64,000 nt of DNA, from contig JADJHE010000008.1 of assembly GCA_016707685.1 (NCBI GenBank), positions 83,579-147,578 on the forward strand, written 5' to 3'. Position numbers and translations under genes: made by a program. The stretch comes from Bacteroidota bacterium. GTDB lineage: Bacteria; Bacteroidota; Bacteroidia; 2-12-FULL-35-15. Below, piece by piece: positions 28,234 through 37,701 of the stretch. The stretch's first letter is position 1. Every line of letters begins with the position of its first letter. Under the pieces are notes generated by a model, which saw only the letters and a program-made list of their open reading frames with translations, did not search any database and was not told where the DNA came from.

Positions 28234-28701
28234 TTATAAAAAATATGAAAAATGAACAGAAGTAAAGGATAAACTTACCGTAGCTCGCCTTTTTTCCCTT
28301 GAGATTTTTTTCTCTCCCAATACCCACATTATAATTCCTCCAGTTGAGGACAATGCACCAGCTCCAATCATGATGCCTCCTAAACCGCCTTTTGGAGATC
28401 CTTCTTCAACCACATTCCCATTGGTATTCGAATAAGAATAAGATGCTGTGCCCGCATTTGCAACTAATGCAAATCCTGTTATACATGTGACAAGCCCCAC
28501 ACAGGTAAATGCTATACCATTATTTCTTAACCTTGGTTTTATTAATGGTTTATCAATTGCATATATGGATTTTATAGTTTCTAATTTTTCCTTATATATA
28601 TTTCCTTGTTTACTAAAACTCATTTCCCGACAATTCAACTGGGCTTTTAACACTATATTGATAAGAATAAATATGATAAATATGTATAACTTCTTCTGCA
28701 T
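28234..28701 (-). CDS. Small exported/membrane protein, function unknown
   Basis: 155 residues with a hydrophobic signal-like start (MQKKLYIFIIFILINIVLKA). Two further hydrophobic segments, FTCVGLVTCITGFALVANAG and GGIMIGAGALSSTGGIIMWV, are separated by a Ser/Gly/Asn loop. Short predicted membrane proteins of this plan often sit beside secreted Bacteroidota genes. No family was recognised. It precedes the WG-repeat gene by 4 nt. The end (TVSLSFTSVHFSYFL) may be natural or shifted. Confidence 0.65.
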   Translation of the reverse strand: MQKKLYIFIIFILINIVLKAQLNCREMSFSKQGNIYKEKLETIKSIYAIDKPLIKPRLRNNGIAFTCVGLVTCITGFALVANAGTASYSYSNTNGNVVEEGSPKGGLGGIMIGAGALSSTGGIIMWVLGEKKISREKRRATVSLSFTSVHFSYFL

Positions 28702-28954
28702 TTTGTGATAAATTTTGAATTTAAAAATAACAATAAAGATAATGCATTCTTGAGAAATGGTATAGTTAGTTTATTTAATTGTGAAGAAAGGCTGCAAAGA
28801 TCTTTATCTTCAATTTTCCAAGCGATTCTGGGTGTAGTTAGAATCCAATCGAAAACTCAAAAACCTTCGGTATTTGCAAGAAGGTTTTTGTTTCATATCT
28901 GCTAATGATAAATATCAATTTCTTTTTTCAAACAATTGTTTAACTTAGCCCTTC
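28702..28954. other. Intergenic region with an orphan terminator-like hairpin
   Basis: AAAAACCTTC (28859-28868) pairs with GAAGGTTTTT (28880-28889) and is followed by TTTC, a convincing plus-strand terminator with no recognised gene upstream. A smaller ATTCT/AGAAT stem precedes it. It could end an unannotated small RNA or be what remains of a tRNA gene; no cloverleaf can be built. Confidence 0.45.
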
Positions 28955-29653
28955 ATGAAATTAAAAGATCGCTTAAAGAAAGAATTGAAATGGAATTCGG
29001 AGGAATACGGAATCCTTACGCCATCGATTATGTTCTTTTTTCGACTTTTACAATTTTTGCCTTTCCAATTATTTTATGGAAATAAAACCGATTATTACTA
29101 CAAAGAATTAAAAGGGAAGAGCACTTTAGAGCGCAAAGAAATTGCTAAAAAACGAGCGATATTCATGGAGAAGGTGATTCTCTCCTATATGGCCATTGAA
29201 ATTTTAATGCCTTTCATCTATGAAAACTATTTGCATGTTACTTGGTTCAAATATGTAATATCCATTGTTCTTGCATTGCGATTGATTGACATCATTCAAG
29301 TAAATGTGAACATGATTTTATTCGATAGCATTCGAACAGAAGGTTTCAATAGAATAACAAAATATACAAGAGCAATATTGTTAATTATATGGAATTATTT
29401 TGAGTTAATTTTGATTTTTGGTTTTTTCTATTTAAGTAATCACGAAGCTTTAAAAGGATTTAGCACCTGGACAGATTCCTATTATTTTAGCACCATTACA
29501 CAGCTTACTATCGGGTATGGCGACTTATCACCAACCGGGAATATTCGATTTATAACAGCTTTTCAGGGTTTTGTAGGAACAATGTTCATGGCATTTATAA
29601 TTTCTAAAATTATAAGTTTAGTGCCCGAATTGAAAGAGATGGATAAGGAGTAA
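28955..29653 (+). CDS. Ion-channel-family membrane protein (K+ selective filter)
   Basis: 232 residues with several membrane helices (residues about 70-90, 98-120, 138-158). The pore is TITQLTIGYGDLSPTGNIRF, whose TIGYGD is the potassium selectivity filter, followed by a last helix GFVGTMFMAFIISKII. It is a two-pore-helix-type channel core preceded by extra helices, with no RCK domain. It probably conducts K+ across the inner membrane. Confidence 0.85.
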   Translation: MKLKDRLKKELKWNSEEYGILTPSIMFFFRLLQFLPFQLFYGNKTDYYYKELKGKSTLERKEIAKKRAIFMEKVILSYMAIEILMPFIYENYLHVTWFKYVISIVLALRLIDIIQVNVNMILFDSIRTEGFNRITKYTRAILLIIWNYFELILIFGFFYLSNHEALKGFSTWTDSYYFSTITQLTIGYGDLSPTGNIRFITAFQGFVGTMFMAFIISKIISLVPELKEMDKE

Positions 29654-29683
29654 AAAAAGCCCCGTCAATAGACTGGGCTTTTT
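29654..29683. terminator. Terminator between convergent genes
   Basis: AAAAAGCCC / GGGCTTTTT with an inner GTC/GAC around AATA. Usable in both directions. Confidence 0.75.
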
Positions 29684-29685
29684 AT

Positions 29686-30714
29686 TTATTTTTTGATGAA
29701 TTTCTTGATCGAGGATTGATTATCCTCGTTTGTTATTCGAATAAAATAGATTCCTGCAAAAAGATTACTTATATCTATTTCCGAAAAATTATCCTCATAC
29801 ATAGCAGAATACACAACTCTCCCTGTTACATCCAATATATTTATTTGGTGGCCGCCTTTTAATTCGTAATTAACGAAAAGTTTATCAGTTGCAGGGTTTG
29901 GATATAGGTTTATATTAAAAGTTGAATTAATTACATTTATACCTAATGTCCCTCCATTAAATAGTGTTGTTACATCAGACGCAGAAATAGCGGATGCGTA
30001 AAATCCTATATCATCAATATCTCCATTGTAGGATTGATTAACGAATTGATTTCCGCTTTTACCAATGAAAGCTAAGTGTGATGGTTTTGTTGAGAAATTG
30101 ACTCCGGTAATATCTAATTCTTTATCACTGTTTACAAGTGTTCCACCCGTTTGTCCAAAAGCATTTATCTGAACTAGTGTTTGTAAAATATTATCGATAT
30201 ATATTTTTGCTCGATTATTTGTTTTATCGACTATTCCAACATAATGATGCCAATTTCCGTCATTAAACGAACTTGCTGTCCCAATAATTATTGAGTTTGT
30301 ATTGTTGAAGGAACCGGATGCCCCTACAGCTAAAATAACATCTCCATTAGAGTTATAATTAACAACGGATGAAATTCCGCTCGAAAAAGCCTGCACCCCG
30401 GTGGAAAACGCGAACATATAGCTTTGAGTGCTATTCGTTTTAAACCAATAGCTTAATGAGAAACTATTTTGACCCATGTTGAAAGCAGTCGTGTCTGTTA
30501 TTTCAATGTAAGCATTTGTTCCATTGAAGGTGTATGCACTATTTGCATTGGAGTTGCGGTCATTAGTTAATGTTGCGTTAGTAACTACACCATGGTGATT
30601 ATTTCCGGAAGCATCATTTGCGTTCCCGTTAAATGGGTAGTAGGCTTGTTGTGCATTTATCGCACTGGTAATACTAGTTGCTAGTATTATTGATTTTAGT
30701 AATTGTTTTTTCAT
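29686..30714 (-). CDS. Secreted LamG-domain protein with T9SS sorting signal
   Basis: 342 residues: signal peptide (MKKQLLKSIILATSITSAINA), then a concanavalin/LamG-like domain (YYPFNGNANDASGNNHHG, SYWFKTNSTQ, GNWHHYVGIVDKTNNRAKIY, DIDDIGFYASAISASDV). It ends with a T9SS type A sorting domain (NLYPNPATDKLFVNYELKGG to FIKK). It probably binds carbohydrate or protein at the surface. It starts 2 nt after the ankyrin gene on the same strand, so the two are cotranscribed. Confidence 0.88.
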   Translation of the reverse strand: MKKQLLKSIILATSITSAINAQQAYYPFNGNANDASGNNHHGVVTNATLTNDRNSNANSAYTFNGTNAYIEITDTTAFNMGQNSFSLSYWFKTNSTQSYMFAFSTGVQAFSSGISSVVNYNSNGDVILAVGASGSFNNTNSIIIGTASSFNDGNWHHYVGIVDKTNNRAKIYIDNILQTLVQINAFGQTGGTLVNSDKELDITGVNFSTKPSHLAFIGKSGNQFVNQSYNGDIDDIGFYASAISASDVTTLFNGGTLGINVINSTFNINLYPNPATDKLFVNYELKGGHQINILDVTGRVVYSAMYEDNFSEIDISNLFAGIYFIRITNEDNQSSIKKFIKK

Positions 30715-30716
30715 GA

Positions 30717-32141
30717 CTATAAATTTTTAGATTTTAAATAATTCATAATTTCTTTTACTCCTACTTCCTTAGCATACTGTGATGGTGTATAGGAGCCATC
30801 GTTAAAACAAGTTGTTATTTTAGTCGTATTGTGAGTGTTTGACAAGGTTAGCTGCTTGGTTTCATATGTTTTTTCTCCCCAATTGAATGTTGTGGATTCA
30901 ACAAGTGTTTTAACCATTTCTAAATTCCCATTTTCGATCGCGAAAAAAATAGCGGTTTTATTTTTTACATCTGTTGCACATCCGGTTTTAATGTTTCCGG
31001 AGAATCCATAAACGCCTTCAGCAGGTTTAGCCCCAGATGCTAGTAAGTATTTTACAATATCTAATTTGTCAACCATTGCCGCTATGGTTAGTGGAGTAAA
31101 TCCTTTTGAATATTGACCGGCTTTATCATCGTACTCTTTCGATTCAATATTTACGTTGGCCCCGTTTTCCACTAAAGCTTTTACGATCGATAAGTTCCCT
31201 TTTCGTATTCCTAAATTGACAACAGCTCCCCATTTATCGTCTTCCTCATTTACATTAGCCCCTTTTTTTATCAATGCAATGATCGCATTTGGATCTGAAC
31301 CGGAATTTCCTTTGTATCCCATGGCTGCTAACAAAGGCGATTTGTCGCCATGTGCTGTTTTTACTTTTTGATGGATGTCGACTCCTTGCTCTGACAGGAT
31401 GTTTAATACTTCAGCCGGGGTGTAATATTTACTTTGGTCAATGTTTCTAAACCAATCAGGCACATTGTATCCTCTGCTTTCTAAAGCGGTAGCAGTTGAT
31501 GCAATGTATGACAGGTATACATCAGCTGTGCGGACAGATTGAACAAACTTTCCTATGGATGACATGCCATCTTCTCCCACGAATTTAAAGTTTGCCTTAT
31601 TTTTTACGAGCTCATCAATTATCACTTTGTTACTTGAACCGATAGCAGCAAAAAAAGGATAAACTGTAAATGTTGTAGGAATATTCTTTCCCGCGCTTTT
31701 GATCATTTTTTCGTAGTATTTGATCTTATCTTTATCTGCTGTTTCCCCTTTTGCTTTTTCATCATCTAATAGTTTATTGAAAACCGTTACTTTCCCTCCG
31801 CCTACTTTTATTGATTTCTGCGGATCAACGCCTTTCGCCATTAATACTTTAAATGTTTCTTCACAATAGAAGGTGCAGGAGTTTAGCATTACAACGCTTA
31901 CAGATGCGTCAGCTCCATTGTCTAGCAGATGCCCAACAATTTCTGGCCAAAAGAAAGAATGACCAATAGGAGTATGCCCTTCAGCATCTACCGCATTTAC
32001 ATCAGCTCCTTTTGATAAGGCTTTTTTAACTTTTTCCAGATTCCCTTGTTTGCATGCCTCAAACAGATCTTCATTACTGTCTGAAAATACCTTTATCGAA
32101 AACAACGATAAAGCAACGAATAATAAAATTTTATTTTTCAT
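30717..32141 (-). CDS. Exported ankyrin-repeat protein
   Basis: 474 residues with a signal peptide (MKNKILLFVALSLFSIKVFS). Ankyrin repeats are readable at both ends: ACKQGNLEKVKKALSKGADVNAVDAEGHTP, then KGANVNEEDD, KALVENGANVNIES and GFTPLTIAAMVDKLDIVKYLLASGA, and MVKTLVES. The middle is divergent. It probably acts in the periplasm as a protein-binding scaffold. It is divergent from the sensor kinase at 32255 and leads the LamG operon. Confidence 0.82.
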   Translation of the reverse strand: MKNKILLFVALSLFSIKVFSDSNEDLFEACKQGNLEKVKKALSKGADVNAVDAEGHTPIGHSFFWPEIVGHLLDNGADASVSVVMLNSCTFYCEETFKVLMAKGVDPQKSIKVGGGKVTVFNKLLDDEKAKGETADKDKIKYYEKMIKSAGKNIPTTFTVYPFFAAIGSSNKVIIDELVKNKANFKFVGEDGMSSIGKFVQSVRTADVYLSYIASTATALESRGYNVPDWFRNIDQSKYYTPAEVLNILSEQGVDIHQKVKTAHGDKSPLLAAMGYKGNSGSDPNAIIALIKKGANVNEEDDKWGAVVNLGIRKGNLSIVKALVENGANVNIESKEYDDKAGQYSKGFTPLTIAAMVDKLDIVKYLLASGAKPAEGVYGFSGNIKTGCATDVKNKTAIFFAIENGNLEMVKTLVESTTFNWGEKTYETKQLTLSNTHNTTKITTCFNDGSYTPSQYAKEVGVKEIMNYLKSKNL

Positions 32142-32254
32142 AATATGTGTTTTTGTTGATAAGGCAAACTTCTTCCAATTTAATGTATTATGAAATAGTG
32201 CATTTGTACTAGTTGACTTGTTTAGTTTACAAGAATTGGATACTTTTGATTAAT

Positions 32255-33874
32255 ATGCATCGGATTATAAAGTTTAATAAATTACAGATTTTAAGGCTTT
32301 TCCTTTTCCTAAATTCATTAACATTTCCGTTGTTTTCTCAAAACAATACATTTGAAAGTGCTATTTTACAGCTAAACAAGCTGTGGTCGGAAGGGAAATA
32401 TCCTGAAGCTATAGAAAAGGGATTAAATGCACTATCTCTTGCAGAAAAAGATCAAAAATGTGAGCAAATTTGTATTGCCAATCTTCAAATTGGGAAAGTC
32501 CATTATGCTTTAGGACAAAGGGGAAAGGCTATTTTTTATTTTCGAAATGTTGAGTTTTTATCTAACGAATGTTATATAGATTCCATTGCTTCTAAAACAT
32601 ATTATAATATGGGAGCTATTTATTCGGAGTTGGCTCAACTAGATTCGTCTTTTTATTTTTTAAATAAAGCAAAAGAAGTTTTTAAGAAAACGAAAAATTA
32701 TGTAGGGCTGTCAAGAGTTTTTTCTGTGATTTCTGATATCCAGATAAACCACCATTATAATAAAATTGAAACACAAAAAAGTATAGATAGTGCAGTTTTT
32801 TATGCGCAAAAATCCGGAGACGAATCTGCATTAAATTTCTCGAAAATTAAGCAAGGAATATTTTATAGTCAGATCAATGAACGACAAAAAGCTTTTAAAA
32901 TTTACAATGAACTACTTGCCGGATATGAAAAATCTAAAAATTTAGAAGGGCAAAAATATATACTAACACTAATCTCAGAACAATTATTAATTGATCCGGA
33001 AGCTCAAAAAGCATTATCCCGTTTAATAAGATTGAAGGATTCAATTTTTGGTTTGGATGTGGCCGATAGAGTAGCTTCCTATCAAATTAAGTATGAAACA
33101 GAAAAAAAAGAAAATTTAAATAAAATTTTACAACAAGAAAATTTGCTTAAACAGGCTAAGATTAATACTAGAAACAGAACAATCATTCTATTGATTATTT
33201 CTATATTACTTATTATACTGCTTGTTTTTTGGAGAGTTAATGTTATTAATCTTAAGAAGAAACAGGAAGAGCTACTTAACACTCAAAAACTTCAAAAAGA
33301 AAAGGAACGTATCTCCAGAGATTTGCACGATAATGTTGGTGGACAGCTTTCGTATGTACTGTATTCGCTTGATGGAATTACCAGTCAGGATATTAAAAAA
33401 CAAGAAGAAATTTCAAAAAGTATCAATGATTCAGTTCGTCAGGTGATAAGTAATTTAAGAGAAACCATTTGGGCAATCAATGATGAAAACATTCCTGTTC
33501 AGGATTTTTCGGATAAATTAAAAGTTTATGCACGTACTATTTTTAGGCATTCTACTGTTGAAGTAAAATTTCATGAGAAGATTGAAAATGCAATAATGTT
33601 GAATTCACTCGTTGGTTTAAATTTATTCCGTATTTGTCAGGAAATAATTAATAATGTATTTAAGCATGCTGAAGCGAGTTTAGTTACGATTAGTATAGAA
33701 TCTACCGATAAAATTTCTGTAACAATTTCGGATAATGGAAAAGGATTTGAACTTGACAGCGAAAATGAAGGTTATGGTTTAACGAATATAAAGAAGAGAG
33801 CCGAAGAAACTGGCATTGCAGTAGAAATGAATTCAGCCAAAGGAAGTGGAGTAACATATAAGCTCATAGTATAG
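32255..33874 (+). CDS. TPR sensor histidine kinase (HisKA_3/LytS-NarX type)
   Basis: 539 residues from the ATG at 32255 (the TTG at 32213 gives a longer, less likely start). A signal/anchor segment is followed by a TPR-rich periplasmic domain (SEGKYPEAIEKGLNALSLAE, ALGQRGKAIFYFRNV), one membrane helix (TIILLIISILLIILLVF) and a coiled coil. The HisKA_3 box is RISRDLHDNVGGQLSYVLYS. The HATPase domain has IINNVFKHAEAS, DNGKGFE and YGLTNIKKRAEETG. It phosphorylates the LuxR-type regulator encoded next, 41 nt downstream. Stop is TAG. Confidence 0.9.
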   Translation: MHRIIKFNKLQILRLFLFLNSLTFPLFSQNNTFESAILQLNKLWSEGKYPEAIEKGLNALSLAEKDQKCEQICIANLQIGKVHYALGQRGKAIFYFRNVEFLSNECYIDSIASKTYYNMGAIYSELAQLDSSFYFLNKAKEVFKKTKNYVGLSRVFSVISDIQINHHYNKIETQKSIDSAVFYAQKSGDESALNFSKIKQGIFYSQINERQKAFKIYNELLAGYEKSKNLEGQKYILTLISEQLLIDPEAQKALSRLIRLKDSIFGLDVADRVASYQIKYETEKKENLNKILQQENLLKQAKINTRNRTIILLIISILLIILLVFWRVNVINLKKKQEELLNTQKLQKEKERISRDLHDNVGGQLSYVLYSLDGITSQDIKKQEEISKSINDSVRQVISNLRETIWAINDENIPVQDFSDKLKVYARTIFRHSTVEVKFHEKIENAIMLNSLVGLNLFRICQEIINNVFKHAEASLVTISIESTDKISVTISDNGKGFELDSENEGYGLTNIKKRAEETGIAVEMNSAKGSGVTYKLIV

Positions 33875-33915
33875 ATGCACTATTTTTTCATTCATTTTTT
33901 AAAATCACTTTTGTC

Positions 33916-34634
33916 ATGACTAAACGAAAAGATATGACGTACATTGCTATTGTTGATGATAAAAAAAGTTTACGAAATGCACTAATGGAAAAATTAAATG
34001 CATTCGAAAATTACGAAGTGCTTTTTACTGCCGAAAATGGACAAGATTTTTTAGAAAAAATGATGGAGGCTCGTAAGGTAATTGAGCCAGATGTAGTTTT
34101 AATGGATATTGACATGCCTGTTATGAGTGGTATTGAAGCGGTTTCGAAAGGCAAAGACTCGGTATCCAAATTCTAAATATTTAATGTTAACCATTTTTGA
34201 TGAGGATGAAAAGATATTTTCTGCTATAAAGGCGGGTGCTGACGGTTATCTTTTGAAAGATGAGCCCATCGAAAAAATAAAAGAAGCCATTGTTAATTTA
34301 TTGAACGATGAAGGTGCGCCCATGTCGCCCAGCATTGCCAGAAAAGCTTTGAATTTGTTAATGAATTCAAAATCAAGTTTTACTGAAGAAAGCTCATTCC
34401 AAATTCATGATTATAATCTTACTGAAAGAGAGCACCAAGTACTTTCATTACTTGTTGATGGACTTGAGTACAAAGAAATAGCTATCAAATATGAATATTA
34501 GTCCTAACACAATTCGGAATCATATCAGTAATATTTATAAAAAATTGCATGTAACCTCAAAGGTTCAAGCAATAAAAGTATATATGAACAATGAAAATAA
34601 AAGAAGAATCATAAGTAACTATCTAAAGAAATGA
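33916..34634 (+). pseudogene. LuxR/NarL-family response regulator with two one-base frameshifts
   Basis: The receiver domain starts in frame 1 (YIAIVDDKKSLRNALMEKL, VLMDIDMPVMSGIEAV, phosphoacceptor Asp in LMDID). It continues in frame 2 (RKAKTRYPNSKYLMLTIFDE to LTEREHQVLSLLVDGLEYKE) and ends in frame 3 (NISPNTIRNHISNIYKKLHV). The first shift is an extra T in GTTTCG near 34142-34144. The second is an extra G near 34493 (KY-NISPN when removed). Repaired, it is about 238 residues with an intact LuxR HTH, partner of the kinase at 32255. Both shifts are +1 insertions, so sequencing error is a serious possibility. Confidence 0.85.
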
Positions 34635-34655
34635 TTTTAGATTAATAATTAGATT

Positions 34656-36313
34656 CTAGTTTTTAATCGTTTTAACTATTTTTTGTTTGCCATTTTTGAA
34701 TTGAAATTTTAAAAAGTAAATACCCGATTTCATATTTTCAAATTCTATGGTATTGCTTCCCAATAGCACTTCTAATTGCTTTATCTCTTGTCCAATAACA
34801 TTCGTAATTGATACGATTGCTGGTTCATTCAAATGAACAGTGATAATTCCAATGTTAGGATTGGGGGCAAATTTAATTTCGTTTGCACTCATTGAAACAT
34901 CCTCTATCCCAATACTTGTTGAACAGGTACTTGCTGAAGGATTTAACTCTATAGGTAATCCAGGAGTTAATGGGTGATTTTGAAGTCCACTATAATCCGA
35001 ATCATAATGAATTGCTCTAAAAACGGAATTAATAAAAATTCCAGAACCTTGACTTGCTGGTCCATTTCCATTAACAGGATTTTTATATTCCCAAACTTTG
35101 TTTTTTAAAGAGTCTATTTCAATAAATCGACCACTCACACCATACGTAATGAGTGTATTTCCATTACTTAATCGTTGTGATCCAGAGATGTTAGCAGAGA
35201 AAATGGACACAGTTGGTGCATAGCTCCAAGATTGCGAAACCGGTAAAAATGCAAGGCTATCTGCTATTGGGTAGCTGCCTGTTGAATCAATCGGTGGCTC
35301 AATAATCTCAACACTTGAATAATTACCTCCTGGTCTATTTGCCCCATTATTAAATACCATAATTTTTCCGCCATCTTTTAATCCATCTGGTATCCAACTT
35401 ACAGAATGTTGACCAAATAATTTGCGATCAATAATACTACCTCTATTGTATACTTCAGGATTCCCCCATCTGTACAATATATCTCCTCCTTTTCCTCTAA
35501 CTCCTCCTGCATGAGATGCCGCTTCAATGTTGAAGTACTATGATCTAAAATATAGAATTCATTGTTCGTTCTCGAGCTAACGATGATTTGGTTTAATGCT
35601 GGACTGTAAAAAACAGAATTTAAATGAAGCCAATCAGGATTATTTACAACATCTATTTGATGATTAATATTAAATAATTCAGGATGGTCAATCACAGAAC
35701 CATAATTTTCTTTCGTTGAATCATAATCTTGAATAAAATGGTCCCAAAGATTCCATTCCCATACAATTACAGCAGAATCTAAACCAACAGGTTGTATTTC
35801 GATAATTTTTTCATTTAAGAAATGATCGGTTATAGTCAACGAATCTCTTCCTTCTTGCAATACTTGAATTACTGTTTTTTTTTGCCAGACTAGTGCTAAT
35901 ACATTACCATTTGGCATAGGATAAATATCATGATGTTGTAGTAATGAATCTGTCGATATTAAATATGACCAGATAACATTTCCATTCCAATCAATTTTTT
36001 CAATAATTCCGCCACTTCCACCATAATTAAAGGAACTATTCTGTGTATTACCAGACCTTAAAAGGTTTCCGTCTGGCAATAAATAGGCAGATAATCCTGG
36101 CTTGTAATTGCTATCCCAAGAATGCACCAAAAGACCACACTTATCAATGAGATAGGTTTTATTATAAGCAATAGGAGCAAATAAAATGTACCCCGATTGT
36201 TCTAGTCCATTGCCTTGTTGTATTAAGCCAATTGTATTTTGTGAAAATCCTTGTAAGGAGATGCATAAAAATACCAGCATTAAAAAAGTAATTGGGAAAT
36301 ATTTTTTTGTCAT
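34656..36313 (-). pseudogene. Secreted aryl-sulfate sulfotransferase-like protein with T9SS signal, frameshifted
   Basis: The first part (36313 down to about 35527) has a signal peptide (MTKKYFPITFLMLVFLCISL) and propeller-like repeats of the arylsulfotransferase/ASST type (GLLVHSWDSNYKPG, LLPDGNLLRSGNTQ, QHHDIYPMPNGNVLALVWQ, HLNSVFYSPALNQIIVSSR). The second part, from about 35526 down to 34656, continues in another frame (EAASHAGGVRGKGGDILYRWG, HSVSWIPDGLKDGGKIMVFN). It ends with a T9SS sorting domain (FAPNPNIGIITVHL to KTIKN). One base is missing near 35525-35527. Repaired length is about 552 residues. Sulfotransferase activity is family-based. Confidence 0.8.
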
Positions 36314-36430
36314 AAAATTCTATTTGAAAGAATAAAGATAGAATAAAAAAATTTCAATAACGTACGAAGGCGAAATTGAATTTTAATACGATTAACTAAA
36401 AATAAATGGAGTAATTAATTTCATTTTATT

Positions 36431-36438
36431 TATTTTTG
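36431..36438 (+). promoter_or_regulatory. -7 box just upstream of the DUF4421 gene
   Basis: TATTTTTG matches TAnnTTTG and ends 6 nt before the ATG at 36445, so the transcript could be nearly leaderless. Confidence 0.4.
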
Positions 36439-36444
36439 ACTACC

Positions 36445-37539
36445 ATGAAAAGAAGAGTCATTTCATTTGTATTCATTTTATTTGTTTTGTTTTCAAAAGC
36501 AGGAACAGATCCTGATACTGCATATGTTCAAAAATTTAAAAATATTTTTGCCTTAAAAACTTTTTTAACAAACAATGGTTTTTTGTATACACTTACTCCT
36601 AGAAATACAGGGAATTTTACAACGGAGCAATTAAATGATGCAAAACTATTTTACTCTCCTCATATTCCACCTACAACTGGAGTCTCTGTCAACATTAAAG
36701 GAATTGGTTTTACCTATTTGTTTAAATTCACGAATGATTATTTAGATACAACAGGTAGAGTGAAGGCTGGATTTAAAGGTTTTGCAATAAATATGTATGG
36801 AACAAAATTCGGGTTTGAAGCTTATTACCAGGATTATAGTCGCTTTTACTTTCACTACAAAGGGGATAATATTTTATTGAAAAATTACAATACCAATATT
36901 CGTGCATACCAATGGGGCGCAAATGCGGTTTTTGTTTTTAATGGAAAAAAATTCTCTTATAATGCGGCATTTAATCAAACACAATTGCAGAAAAAAAGTG
37001 CAGGTTCTGCTATGTTAATTCTTGCACCTAAATTTAGTGAGCTAAAGAGTACCGACTTGAACTTGATTCCCGATTCGGTTCGTATTTATTATGGAGACAT
37101 TTCCAATTTACAACGAAATCGGAATTATGCATTTTATGTACAAGGTGGTTATGGATTTAATTTAACTAAAAATAATTTTTATTTCTCTACAGCGGTTCTT
37201 GTTGGTGTCGGATTTCAAACACAAACCTATAGTTATCCTTAGGGGAAGTTTTATAAAATGGGCTTTCCACTTATTGGAAGAGGAAAATCAAGCATTGGAT
37301 ATAATGGAAAAGTGTTTTTTGGTGGCTTATTTGCAAATGCAGATGCGAGTCAATCGCGGATAAAAAATTTAAAGACACAACAGTTGCAGTATAATTACGG
37401 TTTGTATCTTGGTTTTAGATTTATTCAATACACCAAAACGAAGGCTCAACTCAAAAAAGAAGCGCAACAAAAAAAGCTAGCCGAAAAAGAAGCGGCTAAA
37501 AAGGCGAAAGAAGCCAAGCGCAAGCCTAAATCCAAGTAA
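36445..37539 (+). pseudogene. DUF4421 outer-membrane-type protein interrupted by an in-frame TAG
   Basis: A signal peptide (MKRRVISFVFILFVLFSKAG) is followed by a DUF4421-like region rich in beta strands (YSPHIPPTTGVSVNIKGIGF, KTKFGFEAYYQDYSRFY-type segments). The frame stops at TAG 37240-37242 (SYP-stop-GKFYKMG) and continues unchanged in the same frame to 37539. It ends with a Lys/Ala-rich tail (KKLAEKEAAKKAKEAKRK). Total 364 codons including the stop, close to normal family length. It is either a point nonsense mutation or a base-call error. Role of the family is unknown. Confidence 0.75.
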
Positions 37540-37616
37540 AATCAGCCAAATGGAGGCTTATTTTGCTCCCAATTAAATATAGATGGCTCTATAGCAACAA
37601 TTTGGGATAAAATTAC

Positions 37617-37624
37617 TACTTTTG
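37617..37624 (+). promoter_or_regulatory. -7 box for typA
   Basis: TACTTTTG matches TAnnTTTG, 77 nt before the ATG at 37702. Confidence 0.45.
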
Positions 37625-37701
37625 CACCCTCTTAAAATAACTTTGGTCAAGTGCTAAGGACTTTATGTCGCTAACAATTGACTTTTAACTTAAAAATAAA
37701 A

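Noticed and set aside
5289..37242. TAG recoded as an amino acid
   Set aside because: TAG ends intact genes at 8048-8050, 33872-33874 and 57175-57177; only two internal cases exist.
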